Shown piece by piece: positions 34,501 through 44,133 of a stretch of 64,000 nucleotides of DNA (positions are counted from its first letter, which is position 1; the number at the start of each line of letters is the position of its first letter). A program made the position numbers and the translations under genes. The notes below the pieces were generated by a model. It was not told the DNA's origin, searched no databases, and saw only the letters and a list, made by a program, of their open reading frames with translations. The DNA is from Schistosoma haematobium. Taxonomy: Eukaryota; Platyhelminthes; Trematoda; Strigeidida; Schistosomatidae. The stretch lies in contig NC_067196.1 of NCBI RefSeq assembly GCF_000699445.3, forward strand, positions 47,161,364-47,225,363, written 5' to 3'.

Positions 34501-34838
34501 TTACACTTTTTTAGGACGACACCGTTTTTTCTGTTGTCTTTTCATTTTTATTTGTCTTTTGCGTTCTTTTTTACTTAGCCACACTGGGTAGGTTCCATGT
34601 TCATTACACAGTATTTTTGGCAAGCTTTTGGGAACAACTAGAACGTTCAAATAAAGCATATTGTAATCTTACTATCCATGTGATTTGAAGTTGAGTCAAC
34701 CAACTGTTCGGAAGAGACTGAATTTTCTTCACTTTTCTTGGTAGATTTTATTAACTGATCCTTGATTTTCTTAAAGCTACGTCTACGTCTAATCGCACGA
34801 AACCGTCTTTTTGATTTACTTCGAATACTTTTGGTCAT
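34501..34838 (-). CDS. LLPH: LLPH-like small basic nucleolar protein (two exons)
   Basis: LLPH (LAPS18-like) is a small, highly basic nucleolar/chromatin protein of animals implicated in ribosome biogenesis. Exon 1 is 34838-34673 and exon 2 is 34637-34501, joined across a 35-nt GT-AG intron (34638-34672), giving 100 aa. The N-terminus MTKSIRSKSKRRFRAIRR matches the family start (MAKSLRSKWKRKMRAEKR in human). The C-terminal half has VPKSLPK and then NEHGTYPVWLSKKERKRQIK, equivalent to the human [20 protein letters not shown] block. The join restores phase (1 nt plus 2 nt) exactly. Without splicing, the first exon would run into an unrelated stop. The middle is acidic and Ser-rich and shorter than in human (about 129 aa total). 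Confidence 0.9.
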
Positions 34839-35309
34839 TATAAACAGATCCTTTGATTGCCAGGTAGTCCAAAAATGTATGTCACAACTTGAAACGAAGT
34901 TTTAGCTTGTTTCCTAGATAATTTGGGTACTATCAAGCTGACTGCGAAGGATAATTAGGTATTGAAATGGTCGGAATGTACTTGTTTAAGACGAATATCT
35001 GAAGAGAAAATGTAGAGTAAACTCAGCACATAATACAAAACTGAGATGATGTAACAATCAACAAGAATTGATACAACAATAAAATCAAATCCAGCACAGT
35101 TACTTTTCAGAAAAGAATTAAGGATATTTTATGCTTTGTGAAGCATCATGGAAAACATTCATAAGCAAGAACAACGAATATAGGAGTATGTGACAGTGAG
35201 AAATGATTGGAGCCGTGAGATAACATTTTTTAAATAGTATTTTTAATTATCTGGTCACATTCGTTTCACTTTAACTGTTTTTTTCTCGCCACAGTTTACA
35301 TCATTTCTT
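34839..35309. other. Upstream region of the LLPH-like gene
   Basis: Should contain the LLPH promoter on the minus strand; no distinct motif seen. AT-rich. Confidence 0.4.
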
Positions 35310-35321
35310 AAACCCTGACTC

Positions 35322-35791
35322 GCCCCCAAATGCCCTGGTACGGCCGAGAGTGGGGAGAGTACGCTCTCCTCGAAATGCTCTCACATGGCCACGCGTATTT
35401 AGCCTCTGCCAAGGAAGTCCTACTAACTGCCTTCTCTCAGGGGGTGTTGTTTACGAAGATGAGAGGATGAAAAGCGAATGTTCGGCGCTTTAACCGGATC
35501 CCAAACCAATGGTGCACATGGGCTCCAGTATCCTGAGGGAACAAATGGCGTACGAACCAATCGTTGGTCACCGACTATCATGGGACTGCATCTCCTTACG
35601 ACGCCCCACTGCCTTGTGGATCAGACCTATAGGTCGAAGGCTCGGAGCGTGGCCTCCTAGGAAAACCACCTGCTTCGGTTTGGGCACCCGGGCAGTACCA
35701 CAGCCCTCACAAATATCGAATGAGATTTGTGTGGCGCATATGTATTTGGTGCCTCCTTGTACCAATATCTATGTGTTAAAATAAATAAATA
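35322..35791 (+). mobile_element. GC-rich retroposon with AAAT tail and 12-bp target duplication
   Basis: A 470-bp insertion, much more GC-rich than its surroundings, ending in an (AAAT)n-like tail. AAACCCTGACTC is present on both sides (35310-35321 and 35792-35803), which marks insertion by target-primed reverse transcription. There is no long ORF related to a known family, so it is a SINE or a very short LINE. It could be read by Pol III (an A-box-like GGCCGAGAGTGGGG is near its start), but a B box is not clear. The perfect target duplication points to a young insertion. Confidence 0.8.
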
Positions 35792-35803
35792 AAACCCTGA
35801 CTC

Positions 35804-37442
35804 AGTTAATCTAACTTGAAATATTACATCACTGGTCTAAAACTTCCATATTTAGTAACCCAAAACTTGCTACTCTGTTGAGCTTCAAATTAGCAGTAAT
35901 GAACGTTTGGCCTAATAGCAGGGGCAAAATTTTAAACCGTCAAACTAGGTTGCAGTAATTTTAGTTATACATTAGTCCTTGAATCTACATAACAAATGTG
36001 AATAACCCTAACAATATGAGATAGGCTTTTTGAATGTTCCAATTTTATATACTTAGGTATTAGTGACATTTATCACAGTCCGCACAAAAGAAAGATTATC
36101 ACGGGAATCAGCATATCTGAAATAAACAAAGCACCCTCTCCCAAATATAATGAGCCTTGAGAATACAGTTTACGTAAGTGACTGGTTTTTTATTTCTACC
36201 TTATTTCTCTCAAGTGTCACACTATTTTTGATACTTCTCACAGTGCATATGCACTGGTAAATTACAACAATTAGAAGCCTGTGTCTCTAATAACACGAAA
36301 CGTAATAAGTTGAAAGAGATCAGTATGGACAGAAACTTATAGAACCACCAAATATATCTTTGAGTGGTGAAAGAAATGGACAATAAATTATAAATATGCG
36401 CCTTCATGGATCACCAAGAGCATTTAGTGAATGACTACATTCCAGGAAGTTTTTTCTCCAACAGTTTACTGGTATCAAAATTTATAGGTTTCGTTAGAAG
36501 TTCATCTAGTGGTCGGTTTCTAAAATAGTTTTACTCAGAACGCCAATAGATATTCGGGCAGTCGATTTTCCATGAGTTGTTTTCATTAAATTTACTTGTC
36601 GTGCAAAATCGATATTAAAATGGTAAATCCGTACATAACAAGCTAACTGACCTTAGTGAAATTTTCAACAAAATTACTTACACCAGGTCAAGTTCAAAGA
36701 CGGAGAAAACTACTTAAATATTCGGCAATTAATACTTGGTTTCAAGTACATAAGTTTTGTTGGATTAAAATTGACAAAATCCCTTATTCTGGCCAGACAA
36801 TATATATATATATAATATATAGGTTTGCTGTTAATATATTTAGGCCAGAACTGACCTTAATAGCAATTATAATTCTGTATGTCAGTAACTTGTAGAGACA
36901 ATATTGATTTGTGCTTTTGAGGACCAAAAATTAAAAACAACAAGTTCCAAATAAATATTCTATACAGTTGGAATCACATCCACAAGATCCATATATACAA
37001 CTGACCTGCAATTTTATTTAAGTGAGGAACCACCAACTTTTTTTCATTGTAAGGCCCTTGGCTAGAGTCAAGTTACTATGATTCAAGAACGGAAAAAAGG
37101 TATATAATGCTTATCATCTAACATTTGAGACAAGACTAGGGTGATGCTGGCCTTAAGCATGCTACGTAACGTACCAAACAAATTTAGCGGTAATAATAGA
37201 CAAACACAAAACGTTTCAGACAGAAAATGTCTTAACGAACAAAAGGATAAAGTATGATAATGCTCACATTCTGCTTCCCTTAGTACTAACGAAATAAAAG
37301 TAAACGTCGAGCTTTGGTTTGTAAAATTCAACACTACATGACACCACTAATCCTTTTGGGTGTAAATTCCGAAACTAACAGTTTCTAACCAGAAAAAATC
37401 ACACTGAAGTGGTCTTGCTTACAGAGGATTTGATGATACTAT
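35804..37442. other. Intergenic, AT-rich
   Basis: Between the GC-rich retroposon and the Gypsy copy 2 insertion site. Contains a short AT tract near 36800 but no recognised gene or repeat. Confidence 0.5.
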
Positions 37443-37762
37443 TGAGGATGTCACAGGTATTCAGTGTTTGACAACGCTTTTACCAGTAACACCTAATATA
37501 TTTCGTTCCTACCCAGAGAAATCAAAAGACAGAGTCGAGGAGATCGGAAGAGTATATTTGGCGATAACCAATATATCGGAATTCTCTGATCTAATCTGGC
37601 TAGCGACTGCGGTAGATGTTGAGCACGGCGTTACCACACGTGATCTGGTGCGGATGCATGACCGAGCGCCTTCAGCTAGATGAGTCCACTAAAACATCTT
37701 GTCAGCATCCAATGTCGAAAACTTACAGAGCTATTTATTTTGGGTATTTATTTACCGCTACA
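37443..37762 (-). repeat. 3' LTR of Gypsy copy 2
   Basis: 320 bp. On the plus strand it starts TGAGGATGTCACAGG and ends TTACCGCTACA. The only difference seen from the other LTR is one T/C base near the right end. Confidence 0.92.
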
Positions 37763-37777
37763 GATCACTCCCCCCTA
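37763..37777 (-). promoter_or_regulatory. Polypurine tract of Gypsy copy 2
   Basis: The complement of GATCACTCCCCCCTA, adjoining the 3' LTR, identical to that of copy 1. Confidence 0.75.
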
Positions 37778-38420
37778 GTGGGGCAGTGACGACCCTAAGA
37801 CGTGGCCAGCCAGAAGTTTAAACCCAACGAGTTTGTCGTTGGTAAACACTTCTCTGATAGCTTACTAAGCTTAGCAGCATCTGGTCGTCTTTCCTTACTA
37901 TATGGGACCGAGGTACAACATAGTAAAAAAGGAAAAAGTTACAACGAAAACTTCGACTCCTCATAAACTTCATCGTTCTTTTCCAGCCGCCCTGGAAAAG
38001 AAAAAAGGAAGTGTAAGTGCATGTCGAAATACACTCGTATGTGCGTAAAAACACAATGTCGGCGAAAATATGGAAAATACACTCAAGCACACGTAATAGC
38101 GTTAAAAAATGTTTTGTTTTGTTTTTTTTAAATAAAAATAAAAATATATAAGCATATTAAAATTGTCTATTTTTAAAAAATATTATATATCGTAAAAAGA
38201 AAGATCGAGATAATATGAAATGTCGAGTAGTGCCTTACGTGCTGTAGTCGTTTAAATGTTCTGGAAATCTTACTCTTCTTCCAGAACGCGGTAATATAAG
38301 TTTATTTTCAGATACTGTCGAAGTATCATCGTGCGTGTTGGTTGTCAGATGAGGTATTATGAATGTCAGCGTCATATCACTCGATTGTATCGAAGGAAAA
38401 TGGACGTAAATAGGATTTCC

Positions 38421-41307
38421 TTATAAATACACTGCTTTGAGGCGATAGATGCTGGTGCTATCGTTAGTGTCGTTTTTATCGACTATATGGTACTTATATT
38501 CACGTTGAAGAACTTTGAAAGGTCCTTCGTACGCTGGTTCGAATGGCCGTGGATGCGAGTCTCGACGAACGAAAACGTGTGTACTATGTCGTAAGTCAGG
38601 TTGAACGAAAACATCGGTTGATTGTGGTCGGGTGGAAGCAGGTTTAACTGAACGCATGTTAAGCCTGTTCGTGTAGGAGGTTAAATCCATGTTCATTGAA
38701 GAGGATGAAGGATCCACGAATTCTCCTGGAAGTTGAAGTGTTGTTCCATAAACGAGTTGAGCCGCAGTGTATCCAATGTCAGCTTTCACAGCATTGCGAA
38801 TACCTAGTAAGACAAGTGGAAGAGCGTCGGTCCACTGTGAAACGTTTGCAACTGGTAGTGAAGCTTTTAGTTGTCGGTGAAAACGTTCTACCAACCCGTT
38901 CGCTTGTGGATGGTAGGCGGTCGTTCGGAAGCGAGTGATTCCTAAAAGTGTGGTCAGACGTCGGAAAAGATCAGATTCAAACTGACGTCCGCGGTCTGTA
39001 GTGATGGTTGAAGGGCAGCCGAAGTTTGCTACCCATCGTTCGACGAAGGCGCGAGCCACTGTTTCAGCAGTGATGTCCTTGATAGGTACTGCTTCTGGCC
39101 ATCGAGTGAAACGGTCTACGCAGGTTAAGAGGTAAGAGTATCCATTTGAATCTGGTAAAGGTCCTACCAAATCCAGATGAACATGGTCGAAACGAGCATC
39201 GGGAGTTTTAAACGAGCCTAAGGGACATTTATTGTGTCTGATAACCTTAGATTTCTGGCAGCTTACACAGGGGCGTGCCCACTCCCTCACGTCTTTATTC
39301 ATGCCAGGCCAGCAAAACCGATTTGCTATAAGTTTGATGGTTGCACGAACACCTGGATGAGAAAGTTTGTGCAATGTATTAAAGACGTTGCGTCGATAAG
39401 GTTTCGGCACGATTGGGCGATCCCTACCTGTAGATGTGTCACAAAGTAAGGTTTCCTTACTCGTTCCCATCTGTTTGATGCGTAGTTTGAGTGTTGTAGA
39501 TGATAACTCGTGCTGAAGATCAGTGTCTTTTTTAAGCTGGGCGAGTTTAAGAAGATCGATTTCCTGGAAACTGTTCCAGGAAGTTATGCGAGATAAGGCG
39601 TCTGCAACTACATTGTTTGCTCCAGAAATGTGTTGAATATCTGAAGTAAACTGCGAAATGTAGTCCGGTTGTCGAGACTCACGTGGTGAGTGCTTGTCTG
39701 AAGAGGAGCTCAAAGAGAAAGTAAGAGGTTTATGGTCAGTAAAAAGGGTGAATTCTCGGCCTTTGATATAGTGTTGAGAATGCCGTACAGCACAATACAT
39801 AGCTAGGAGTTCCCTACCGAATGTGCTGTACCTCGATTCGGTGTCTAGCAACCTTCTAGAGAAAATGCCAAGGGTTGCCAGGAGTTGTTAACCCATTGTT
39901 GTTAGACGCCACCGATTGCCGAGTCCAATGCGTCTACTGCGATACTAATGGGTGCTTCAGTGTCCTGATGTGCGAGCAATGTTGCTTTAGCGATCAGTTC
40001 CTTAACTGTGGAGAATGCTTTTTGTGCGGTGTCATCCAAAGTGATGGATTTCGCATTTCCACGAAGTTGGTCGGTAAGAGGTTTCATAAGTAGCGTGCAT
40101 TTAGGTATGAATCGTCTATAGAAACTTACAAGGCCGTTGAATGTTCATAATTGCTTGATCGTGATCGGTTCTGGGTAATCCAGAATGGCGGCAACTTTGG
40201 TTCTAAGGGGTCGAATGCCTTGCGAATGTATAGTGTGTTCTAGGAAGTCTAATGAATTAGTTCCGATTTGGCATTTCTGAATGTTCACAGTAATGCCATG
40301 TTTTTGTAGTCGATCGAAAACAAGATCCAGATGCTTGAGATGCGATTCTCTGTCCGGACTTGCTATTAGATAGTCGTCAACATACGCATGTACGAAGTTG
40401 AGACCTCGAAAAACGTCGTCTATAAACCTTTGGAAGGCTTGTGCAGCGTTTCTTAGACCGAAGGGCATTCGCAAAAATTCGTAAAGTCCGAGGGGAGTTA
40501 TGATAGCTGTTTTCGGTATGTCGTCAGTGGCCATAGGGATTTGGTTACACGCTTTAACCAAGTCGATATTCTAAAAGACTGTTGTATCTTTCAAAGTAGC
40601 TGTCAAATCGTGAAGTGAGGCAACGGTTAACGATCAGGAATGGTTCTCTCATTCAATCGCCGGTAGTCACCAGTTGGACGCCAATCGCTGCTGTCCTTTT
40701 TGGGGGCCATGTGCAACGGAGATGCCCATGGGCTGTTTGACGGTCGTATGATCCCTAAGTCTATCATGTGATCGAATTCGTTTTTCGCTAACCTTAGCTT
40801 TTCGGGAGCTAGTCGTCGTGCTTTAGAAAATACTGGTGGTCCTGTAGTCGTGATGTGATGTGTAACATTGCTGGTTACACACGGTAATCTCGGTTGCGTT
40901 TGTTGTATCCCAGGATACTTATCGAGTAGTGGTTGATAGAGTGGGTCTATCCTATGTTTAATTGTGACTGGGGATAATTTGAAACCAGAAAAGGAAGTTA
41001 CGCAAACGGACAAATTAGTGTTTCCGTCTACTAGCCTCCGTTTGCGCGTATCGATGATCAGACTATGGTGTTGTAGAAGGTCTATACCAATAATTGGCAT
41101 AGAAACGTCTGCAACAACGAAGATCCAGTGAATGGGTTTGCGTAAACCCACGTTAAGGTAAACGTACCTTTTGCCATACGTAGCGATCGGTTTTCCGTTT
41201 GCCGCCTGTAAGTTTAGGGTCGATTCGTGAAGACGGTCGTTGGAATTCGCTGGGAGAACGCTAACTTCTGCGCCAGTGTCGACGAGGTAGCGAACTCTCG
41301 TTGTCAC
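38421..41307 (-). pseudogene. Gypsy copy 2 protease-RT-RNase H-integrase, degenerate
   Basis: Pieces: 41307-40627 (protease with LVDTGAEVSVLP, then the RT start up to DWRPTGDYRRLN), 40561-40145 (RT palm with YVDDYLIAS), 40087-39902, and a long frame 39851-38421 (476 codons) with the end of RNase H ([18 protein letters not shown]), the integrase zinc site ([18 protein letters not shown]) and a complete-looking DDE core ([30 protein letters not shown]). Stops just before 40561, at 40145 and at 39902 are shared with copy 1. The frameshift near 39865 is private to this copy. No complete polyprotein is possible. Confidence 0.92.
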
Positions 41308-41397
41308 ATCTGTGACGTATAACAGACGGCTATGTTCGCCGGCTACGGTTGCCGTTAACGCGTGCCGGCTTGGAAGTTTCCCGAGTTGTTTTTCGAG

Positions 41398-41472
41398 TCA
41401 CTCGGTTTCGTGTTGGGAAAATTGCAGGGTTTTCTGCAATTTCTGGAGTACTTTGGGTGTCTGTTCAGTCAT
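41398..41472 (-). pseudogene. Gypsy copy 2 gag remnant
   Basis: The first codons of gag (MTEQTPKVLQKLQ) run into a stop after about 24 codons, where the frame joins protease-side sequence. In the plus-strand copy at 16802-18240 the same two points are about 1.4 kb apart, so this copy has an internal deletion of almost all gag. Confidence 0.85.
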
Positions 41473-41632
41473 GATGAAATATGAAGTACGATAATGAACG
41501 AGGGGAAATATATATATATCCAAGAAGAAAGCACGAAAAAAATCACAATGTTTAAAAAATAAGAAATAAGGCAGTGATATATAAAAAAATCCCAAAAAGG
41601 AACAGACTCACAGTTGCAATTAGGCGTACCAG

Positions 41633-41650
41633 ATCACGTCGGTCTCACCA
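41633..41650 (-). promoter_or_regulatory. Primer-binding site of Gypsy copy 2
   Basis: On the minus strand TGGTGAGACCGACGTGAT, one base from the LTR end (41652). The plus strand ATCACGTCGGTCTCACCA resembles the 3' end of tRNA-Trp including CCA, the primer known for the CsRn1 clade. The identification of the tRNA is from memory. Confidence 0.75.
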
Positions 41651-41651
41651 A

Positions 41652-41971
41652 TGAGGATGTCACAGGTATTCAGTGTTTGACAACGCTTTTACCAGTAACA
41701 CCTAATATATTTCGTTCCTACCCAGAGAAATCAAAAGACAGAGTCGAGGAGATCGGAAGAGTATATTTGGCGATAACCAATATATCGGAATTCTCTGATC
41801 TAATCTGGCTAGCGACTGCGGTAGATGTTGAGCACGGCGTTACCACACGTGATCTGGTGCGGATGCATGACCGAGCGCCTTCAGCTAGATGAGTCCACTA
41901 AAACATCTTGTCAGCATCCAATGTCGAAAACTTACAGAGCTATTTATTTTGGGTATTTACTTACCGCTACA
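41652..41971 (-). repeat. 5' LTR of Gypsy copy 2
   Basis: 320 bp, nearly identical to the LTR at 37443-37762. A promoter is expected inside it, but no TATA box was picked out with confidence. Confidence 0.92.
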
Positions 41972-42582
41972 CCATCACCGAAGTGTCTTTTAACGAAGTG
42001 ATTTCAAAACCAATTATTAAGTAAGCTGAGGATATTTGAGTGGAAATATATATTTGAACTAATGTTAGATGCATCGTCCAGTATAACATTTAGACTGGAT
42101 AGTTATCAGAGATGAGTCCCTTGGTGTATTGAAACGTGATCCGGTGAAGAAATGTGGCGTGGTGCCATCAGTGGTGTTTCTAATATTACTGAAATGTCAC
42201 ACATTAGTTTCGGACACTTACATTATGTAGGTTTGTACATTACCTACTGTCTCAGCTCACTTTTCCCCCTTATAAAATCATATGGACCTTGTGAACTGAT
42301 AAACAAGGGGTTCAAAACCAAGTAGCTTGTCTTTGCTGAATACCCTGTTGATAGCTTTCTATTCTGAGGAGCACATAAGATATCGTATTACTATTAGTAA
42401 GTGCATACTAACAAATAACTAGGTCTTTCAATATCTTCCTGGATTTCTTCAGTTTTTACTAGTCTATTAAGAAGAAATTTAGGTGCCAGTAGAGTTATGG
42501 CAACACTCCGACGATCAATGTCAATTGTGGTTCATTTTTATTAGGTTCTTTTATTGACTTATCGAACAGACTACGTTATTCA
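41972..42582. other. Intergenic, no recognised element
   Basis: Flank of the Gypsy insertion up to a dispersed repeat. Nothing else identified. Confidence 0.45.
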
Positions 42583-43004
42583 GGCAGTAGTATCTTTTTT
42601 TCTTTTTGCTATTGTGCTCACTATTTTGTCTGTATAAACTTTTACGCTTGATCGTAGGGTAGCCTACGCACATATTTCTCTAACTTAAATGTTGACAGCT
42701 TAAATATCGCTCAATAAATAATTCTCTTCCTCATTTGTAGACGTACTTGAATCCTATTAATATCCCTTGCCTTGCTCTGCCTTTATTCGATTTGACTACA
42801 AATTTGCCTCTGTATTTGCTCACATATACTTAATCGCCACTCCGCTTCAAATCCGCCCGATGCGCTAGTAGATCTGTGGTCTGAGCTATCCGCAAACAAA
42901 CTGTAGTTGCTGCTTGTCATTGCCTTTTGATTTCAAACACTGTTGGAATTTATATAATAGCAGTTACGAAGGCGATTGATTAACGAAGCTGAGCCACTAC
43001 AAGA
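42583..43004 (+). repeat. Dispersed repeat of unknown type, copy 2 (plus)
   Basis: Matches the minus-strand copy at 27507-27900. Shared segments include GATTTGACTACAAATTTGCC near 42785, ATACTTAATCGCC near 42828 and the end AGCCACTACA near 42994-43003. Moderately diverged, non-coding. Confidence 0.65.
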
Positions 43005-44133
43005 CAAGGTCATGCTTATGCAGGTGTTAGCGATCACTCCGTGAGAAAGATGTTTAAATCCACATATGTTTACAACGATACGGTGTAGATTATACCTGCA
43101 AAACGGTTTTACCCGTTTTTTGATATTTTCGATATTTTTACACCTAATCTGCATTAGGTTTTGTGCGAATCCTTTCGTGTTTTACCTCACTTTGATTTCC
43201 TCCCAGATGTAGTTTATTTCGGCACGGAATAACATAAATATCCTATTGCACCGAAATTTAAGAACCTTATATATTTTATGAATAGGCCAAATCAGTGATA
43301 AAAGAACCGAGACGATCAAGAATACAATTGATCAAGAATTCAGCAGTCAGAATATAAAATTAAACGAAACAAAAAAGAAACAATTGTTGAAATCTCAGTG
43401 ACGTTAAGGGTTTGGTCAAAATTCACAACCTTAGATAATATAAAACCAATAATTGACAACAAACTCGGTGATGAATGTATTGTAGGTGAATTCAGAGTGA
43501 AATACAAGGTCGTTATCTATGAAAAAAAACAAAGAAATACGGGGAATGTGTACACGAAAAAGTTTCCATACACATCAGCATTCATCGACAATACCTCTCT
43601 AGCTCCGCCTGAAACACTGGCTACTGCCGGTCCCGAGTCCGGATGAAGTAGGAGGGCTGAACGTGGGTTAGCGACCCCATCCCATAGAAAACCAATTCAT
43701 TTAAAAGCGCTTGTAGTAGTCGTTGGGTCACGGTTGACTATAATCACCAATGCCGATAGACTATGTGCCAGTTACCAGGTTAGATTCCTCGTAGGGTGAA
43801 CATCAGAAAGCAGTTGAGGGTTGTTGTTATGATGTATTTGTTGGCGACCTCGTGGTATCGAAATAATACCGAAATCGTGCCAAAATCTACAAGAGAGACT
43901 ACTGAGCGTACGAGAGTTCGTGCAAGGTCTCAAAAAACGGAAGAGAGTTTTTTGGTACACTTAAACAAACAGGTACAGTAGAACAACCACTGGTACAGTT
44001 GGTTATAATAATAATTTTTTCCATCATACCAATCGCGTTCTCTTCACTACACACTAATCAGAAAAAGCAATTCAGACCATTTAAACTTTGCCATGGGAGT
44101 CACAAAGCCTTCATTTAGAGGAGTTATGACGCC

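Larger units (their letters stand above)
37443..41971 (-). mobile_element. Gypsy/CsRn1-like LTR retrotransposon, copy 2, young but defective
   Basis: A 4529-bp element with two 320-bp LTRs (37443-37762 and 41652-41971) that differ by one base by eye. On the minus strand: 5' LTR, primer-binding site, a gag start reduced to about 24 codons, protease, RT, RNase H, integrase, polypurine tract, 3' LTR. Nearly the whole gag is missing: the start (ATG at 41470-41472) is followed within about 75 bases by the protease lead-in, apparently through a short repeat AAATTGCAGAAAACCCTG. The flanking CTAT (37439-37442) and CCAT (41972-41975) could be a 4-bp target duplication with one change. Pol has several stops. 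Related to Boudicca-type schistosome elements by inference. Confidence 0.92.

Noticed and set aside
41614..41892. 92-codon ORF across the Gypsy LTR, also at 37468-37683
   Set aside because: It lies in the LTR on the strand opposite to the element and is conserved only because the LTRs are near-identical.
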